From Natronosalvus vescus (GTDB taxonomy: Archaea > Halobacteriota > Halobacteria > Halobacteriales > Natrialbaceae): a stretch of 64,000 bases of DNA. Location: positions 992,001 to 1,056,000 of the forward strand of contig NZ_CP099546.1 in assembly GCF_023973145.1 (NCBI RefSeq). Direction: 5' to 3'. Every line of letters begins with the position of its first letter. Positions within the stretch are counted from its first letter, which is position 1. The notes below the pieces were generated by a model that was given only the letters and a program-made list of their open reading frames with translations, had not been told where the DNA came from and searched no databases. The position numbers and the translations under genes are program-made. Shown piece by piece: positions 60,158 to 64,000 of the stretch.

Positions 60158-60817
60158 TCATCCGGAACGTCGCCCGACCAGTATCACCCGCGTTTCGTCT
60201 CGTCGCTCGTACTCGTCGTAGATCTGAATCCTGATTCCGTGGGATCGACACCGCTCGAGCAGTTCGCCCGGCTGGAACCGGTAGCGATCCCCGGGGCCAC
60301 TCGTGCTCGCGCTCGAGTCCCCGCTATCGCCCGAAACGACGTAGTGCTCGTAGACGAGGATGCCACCGGGTGTGAGCGCCTCGAGAATCTCCGGCAGCGA
60401 TCGCCGAGCGTCGAAGAAACTGATGGTGACCAGGTCGTACATCGTCGGCGGAAACCCGTAGCGATCCGCGTCGGCGAGAATCCAGTTGGCCGACACCCCA
60501 TCCGCCCTGGCTCGAGCTCGAGCGCGCTCGAGGACGATCCGCGAGATGTCGAGGCCGTCGACCGTCCAGCCGTGGGCGGCCAGGTAGCGGGCGTTTCGCC
60601 CGCCGCCGGTGGCGACGTCGAGCGCTCGACCCGGCGGGTGGCCGTCGACGGCAGCCTCGAGGATCGGGGAGGGGTCGCCGGGGGAACGGTCGCCTCGAGT
60701 TCGAGCCCGGTAGCGGTCGTCCCACCGGTTTCGTTCCTCGTTGGTCACGTCGATCACTTCGACGGGAGCAGCCAAGAATCCCACCCAGTCGGGTATCGGG
60801 GGCCGGTCATCGACCAA
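60158..60817 (-). CDS. class I SAM-dependent methyltransferase
   Basis: The 219-residue Rossmann enzyme shows the SAM motif RALDVATGGGRNARYLAAHGWTVDGLDISRIVLERAR, then WILADADRYGFPPTMYDLVTISFFDARRSLPEILEALTPGGILVYEHYV. It resembles TehB-type and haloarchaeal small methyltransferases. The substrate is unknown. The frame opens at a TTG (60817); a GTG near 60757 just before VTNEERNRWDDRYR, the conserved start, is a likely alternative. Confidence 0.88.
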   Translation of the reverse strand: MVDDRPPIPDWVGFLAAPVEVIDVTNEERNRWDDRYRARTRGDRSPGDPSPILEAAVDGHPPGRALDVATGGGRNARYLAAHGWTVDGLDISRIVLERARARARADGVSANWILADADRYGFPPTMYDLVTISFFDARRSLPEILEALTPGGILVYEHYVVSGDSGDSSASTSGPGDRYRFQPGELLERCRSHGIRIQIYDEYERRDETRVILVGRRSG

Positions 60818-60878
60818 CCATGGACTGACGTTGGGTAATTCTGAACTGACGATACTCGAGCGGGCGTGACCTGCAGAA

Positions 60879-62180
60879 TTATGCGAGGAAATCCTCGACC
60901 GTCGGCCGCTCGAGGTCGCCGGGGAACGCCTCGACTGGTGCCTGCACCTCGTCGCCGGAGGCCATCTCCTTCAGCGTAATCTCGTCGTTCTCGAGGTCGC
61001 GCTCGCCGACGATCACGGTCGTTTCGGCGTTTATCGAGTCGGCGTAGCCAAGCTGGGCACCGAAGGAACGTCCGGCGACGTCCGTCTCGACGACGTGGCC
61101 GCGTTCGCGGAGTTCGCGGCCGATTCTCGAGGCGATGGGTCGCGTATCACCCACCGACAGGACGTAGTAGTCCGTCGTGATCTCCTCGTCGGGCCAGACG
61201 CCCGCCCGCTGCATGAGCAAGGGGATGGTCGCGTGACCGGGGGCGACACCAACGGCGGGGGTCGGCTGGCCGCCGAAGGACTCGATGAGGTCGTCGTAGC
61301 GGCCGCCGCCGAACACCGATCGGGAGACCTCGCCGGCGGAGTCGAAGCACTCGAAGACGACGCCCGTGTAGTAATCGAGGCCGCGCGCCGTCTCGAGCGA
61401 GATCGTACAGAACTCTCGAGCGCCGAAGTCCTCGGCGGCGGCGAGCACCGCCTGCAAGTTTTCGACGGCGTCGGTCACCCGCTCGGTGCCGGAGAACTCG
61501 ACGACGGCCTCGAGGTCGCCGCTGGCGATGAGGTCGTCGAACTGCGCTGCGTCGTCTGCCGGAAGGCCGGCGTCGACGAGCAGGTCGTGGTACTCGACGC
61601 GCTCGATTTTGTCCGACTTGTCGACCGCTCGAATCGCCGCTTCGACGTCGACGTCGGCGTCGTAGGTTTTGAGGACGCCCCCGAGGACGTCCCGGTGGGA
61701 GATGCGGAACTCGAAGTGGTCGCTCGTGAGTCCGAGTCCGGTGAGGGCGTCCGCCGCCCACGCGAGGATTTCGGCGTCGGCTTCGGGTTCGGCGGAGCCG
61801 AAGATGTCGACGTTGGTCTGGTAGAACTCTCGCTGACGACCCTGCTGTACCTGCTCGTAGCGCCAGAAGGGGCGCGTGGAGAACCACTTGATGGGTTTCG
61901 AGAGTTCCTGCTGTTTGGCGACGACCATCCGGGCAACGGTCGGCGTCAGTTCCGGGGTGAGCGTGACGTGGCGGCCACCCTGATCCTCGAATGCGTACAG
62001 CTCGTCGACGATCTCGTCGCCGCTCTTGTCCGTCCACATCTCGGCGCGCTCGAGCGCCGGCGTCCCGATTTCGCGAAAGCCGTACTGGCGGGCGGTCTCC
62101 TCGAGCGTGTCGATAGCCGCGCGCCGGGCGGCCATCTCGCCGGGATAGAAGTCACGAAAACCCTTGATTCGGTCGTACAT
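60879..62180 (-). CDS. hisS: histidyl-tRNA synthetase
   Basis: This 433-residue class II synthetase charges tRNA-His. Motif 1 is FREIGTPALERAEMW, motif 2 is FSTRPFWRYEQVQQGRQREFYQTNVDIFG, the histidine A region is RGLDYYTGVVFE, and motif 3 is FGGGRYDDLIESFGGQPTPAVGVAPG. The C-terminal anticodon-binding domain follows (YYVLSVGDTRPIASRIGRELRERG). All parts are complete. Confidence 0.97.
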   Translation of the reverse strand: MYDRIKGFRDFYPGEMAARRAAIDTLEETARQYGFREIGTPALERAEMWTDKSGDEIVDELYAFEDQGGRHVTLTPELTPTVARMVVAKQQELSKPIKWFSTRPFWRYEQVQQGRQREFYQTNVDIFGSAEPEADAEILAWAADALTGLGLTSDHFEFRISHRDVLGGVLKTYDADVDVEAAIRAVDKSDKIERVEYHDLLVDAGLPADDAAQFDDLIASGDLEAVVEFSGTERVTDAVENLQAVLAAAEDFGAREFCTISLETARGLDYYTGVVFECFDSAGEVSRSVFGGGRYDDLIESFGGQPTPAVGVAPGHATIPLLMQRAGVWPDEEITTDYYVLSVGDTRPIASRIGRELRERGHVVETDVAGRSFGAQLGYADSINAETTVIVGERDLENDEITLKEMASGDEVQAPVEAFPGDLERPTVEDFLA

Positions 62181-62441
62181 GGGAGGTGGTTTGCGGACGG
62201 GACACTTCTACTCTTTCGTTCGCTCATCGTGTGTCGTTCGTCTGTGGGATCACATTCGGCATCCCTCTCTCGCAAAAGAGTGGTCACGGTGTCTCTCCAC
62301 TTTTACTGCAATCCAAACTTCTACTCGGATTAGGATTAGTGGTTTTCGATGGATGACTGGAACGTAGTTGTTTCCGGGGTATCCGGAAACGTGCAACTAA
62401 CCAACCAGGGATCAACGAGTGTCCCATTTTTCCGATCGTCA

Positions 62442-63596
62442 CTACTGGCCCGTTGACTCGCCGTTTTTGGATTCGTTGCCGGTATCGAACGTCGATTCGA
62501 CGATATCGTCGCTCGTGTCCCCCATCCAGTGAAACGTTCGCTGGGCCTGGAATCCAATTTCCTCGAACGCCGACTCGGCTGCATCACGTTCGTCGTCGGT
62601 CAGTTCGACCAGGTGAATCAGCGGTCGACCCGGAAGGACTCGTGGATTCGCCGAAATACCGATCAGCAACCCCGTGAACGGCGCTTCAATGACGTGGTTC
62701 TCCTCGTCGAAGTGATCGGAGATTACGCACATCTTTTCCCCCGCCTCGACGATGGGATGCGGCCCCCACGTCATCTCTACCAGACCGCCCGTGTCCGCGC
62801 GCAACCACGTCTTCTCGCTTTCACTCTCGAGAATTTTCCCGAACGTCGGTGGTCGCGAATCGACCTCCGGCAACAGGTTGTACGTCGCCATGACGTTCTC
62901 GACGCCCTCGATGGCCCGCTCAATCAGCACGGGCTGGAACCGATCGGCCTCACCCATCTCGATCGTAGCGGTCGGAACGCCGTCTTCGGTGGCCTCCCGT
63001 CGTAATGACCCTTCGCTACCGGCGCTGGAAAGTACCAGTTCAGCGCCGAACGCCTCGACGAGACGAGCCACGTCGTCATCGTCTATATCGGCCCGTGCGT
63101 GCATGAGCGTCAGTTTGTTCCGGGTCGACGTGTGAAAATCGAGGCCCATGTCGCACCGACTGACGAACTGATCGAATATGTTCTTCGCCATCCGCGACGC
63201 CTCCGAACCGTCAGCCAGGCCGGGAAACGAACGGTTCAGGTCGCGGTCGTAGATCGGCAAATACCGCTGTTCGGCTCGATACCCCGGCACGTTGACGACG
63301 TGGATGCAGACGAGCGTCCCGTGGAGGTCTGCCGGTTCGTACTCGTTCGCTATCCGTTGAAGCACTTTTACCCCATTTATTTCGTCACCGTGAACCGCAG
63401 CAGTCAGAAACAGACGTGGGCCAGGGTGATCGCCGTTAACGATCGTTACTGGCAGTTCGATAGATTGGTCGAGATAGTTCATACCTACCCGATACTCGAA
63501 ATGACGTTTCTCTCCCGGCTTCACTCGCCACTTTTCGTCCGATTCGGACGGTGAATCGAAGACGAATGCCTCCTGATTAGTGTGATTTGACGACAC
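62442..63596 (-). CDS. succinylglutamate desuccinylase/aspartoacylase-family hydrolase
   Basis: The 384-residue metallohydrolase of the M14/AstE fold shows LFLTAAVHGDEINGVKVL (His and Glu zinc ligands), YDRDLNRSFPGL, MGLDFHTSTRN (third zinc His) and a Glu-containing PTATIEMGEADRF. The C-terminal part is the typical beta-rich domain (LRADTGGLVEM; VIEAPFTGLLIGISANPRVLPGRPL). Substrate may be an N-acyl amino acid; related genes near ATP-grasp ligases act on other amides. The tail after residue 350 is polar. Confidence 0.92.
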   Translation of the reverse strand: MSSNHTNQEAFVFDSPSESDEKWRVKPGEKRHFEYRVGMNYLDQSIELPVTIVNGDHPGPRLFLTAAVHGDEINGVKVLQRIANEYEPADLHGTLVCIHVVNVPGYRAEQRYLPIYDRDLNRSFPGLADGSEASRMAKNIFDQFVSRCDMGLDFHTSTRNKLTLMHARADIDDDDVARLVEAFGAELVLSSAGSEGSLRREATEDGVPTATIEMGEADRFQPVLIERAIEGVENVMATYNLLPEVDSRPPTFGKILESESEKTWLRADTGGLVEMTWGPHPIVEAGEKMCVISDHFDEENHVIEAPFTGLLIGISANPRVLPGRPLIHLVELTDDERDAAESAFEEIGFQAQRTFHWMGDTSDDIVESTFDTGNESKNGESTGQ

Positions 63597-63795
63597 GGTT
63601 CCCTCTCAAATGGAGCAGCGATGGCTGGAAATAGCTGTAGCCTGCGATAGAAACGCGTTGTACGAGACACCCACAGTTACGGATATCGAAAGAAATCGTC
63701 CTGTCCAGAAGATGGTAACTGGAAGCGGCCACTTCTGGATCGACTGTGGTGAAGTGTGCAGAAATCAGAACGTGAACCTGTCCGCCGATGTGCTG
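63597..63795. other. spacer between hydrolase and sulfatase genes
   Basis: Plus-strand frames here are short and without motifs. No RNA gene is seen. Confidence 0.4.
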
Positions 63796-64000
63796 TCACT
63801 GTGAACCGTCGTTCCGAGTGACATTGCGGTTGTCGCTCAACCGCGGGTGAACCGTCTCCCAACCGTTCGGAAGGATCGATCTCTCGAGCAACGGATCGTT
63901 CGTGGTCTCCCTCCACTCGAGCAACTCGTCACGAAGTCGACCCCGAACGGCGACAGTCGCTGGATCGTCCGGTTGCTCGTCGGTCGTGAGGTTCTCTTGC
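63796..64000 (-). CDS. sulfatase, C-terminal fragment (rest beyond the window)
   Basis: The minus-strand frame is open from the window edge to the stop at 63796-63798. It reads QENLTTDEQPDDPATVAVRG and then RLRDELLEWRETTNDPLLER. The motif of a NL-like turn, a short helix, then LxxWxxxTxDP is the typical C-terminus of alkaline-phosphatase-superfamily sulfatases. Only about 68 codons are present, so this is family-level only. Confidence 0.6.
   Translation of the reverse strand, partial: QENLTTDEQPDDPATVAVRGRLRDELLEWRETTNDPLLERSILPNGWETVHPRLSDNRNVTRNDGSQ

Noticed and set aside
63677-63916. 79-codon minus-strand frame near the window end
   Set aside because: It lies in a different frame from the sulfatase-like C-terminus and has no coding character.

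Overview
This is a chromosomal segment from a haloarchaeon (class Halobacteria), most likely of the Natrialba/Haloterrigena/Natrinema type. The evidence is high GC, strongly acidic proteins, leaderless genes with a TATA box about 26 bases before the start codon, Tat lipoprotein signals on secreted proteins, and archaeal information-processing genes (IF-2/aIF5B, aIF2 alpha, L44e, S27e, Nop10, Nob1, PAN, Orc1/Cdc6, a SAMP-type ubiquitin-like protein, archaeosortase A). The exact genus is an inference.

Layout. 0-6 kb: end of an acyl-CoA dehydrogenase, a PadR-like regulator, a HalOD1 protein and a 1334-residue exported protein built on a 23-residue Gln/Ala repeat. 6-9 kb: a VOC gene with an in-frame stop, an intron-containing tRNA-Gln, a frameshifted HNH endonuclease, and a DtxR-type regulator with a ferritin-like protein. 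9-17 kb: membrane proteins, infB, PRC-barrel plus nob1, a SAMP3-like three-gene operon, a glycosyltransferase and conserved unknowns. 17-22 kb: a roughly 1 kb gene-free stretch, a broken sugar isomerase, an Orc1/Cdc6 protein, GMP synthase glutaminase subunit and a broken ester cyclase. 22-26 kb: PAN, a winged-helix protein, a USP/GNAT pair, a DUF457 membrane protein and a phosphodiesterase. 26-38 kb: a structured non-coding stretch, a multicopper oxidase, thrC, a flavin oxidoreductase, archaeosortase A, a membrane-anchored J-protein, and the conserved L44e-S27e-aIF2a-Nop10-PAC2 block. 38-41 kb: a second DUF457 protein and a cation/proton antiporter with USP domains.

41-48 kb: an initiator tRNA whose last 21 bases are repeated 134 bp downstream, an AT-rich scar, then a complete five-gene Dpp/Opp-type peptide ABC transporter. 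48-51 kb: a phosphoribosyltransferase, a winged-helix membrane protein, coaBC and a short FAD oxidoreductase. 51.8-56.6 kb: a tightly overlapping minus-strand operon gvpF-G-H-(I)-J-K-L-M. It holds the gas vesicle accessory genes but none of gvpA, C, N, O, D or E. Its J, M and I-position products carry unusual extensions. 57-64 kb: methylmalonyl-CoA mutase large subunit, a two-domain VOC enzyme, a methyltransferase, hisS, an aspartoacylase-family hydrolase and a sulfatase C-terminus.

How it fits together. Most of the window is housekeeping: translation, ribosome and rRNA maturation, proteolysis, and CoA, Thr, GMP and propionyl-CoA metabolism. Accessory blocks are set into it. Four genes between 6 and 22 kb are broken, so local decay or local sequence error needs to be separated. 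The most unusual items are the repeat protein, the gvpA-less gas vesicle operon with its altered I/J/M proteins, the SAMP3-like protein with residues beyond its di-glycine, and the tRNA-linked attachment-site scar.
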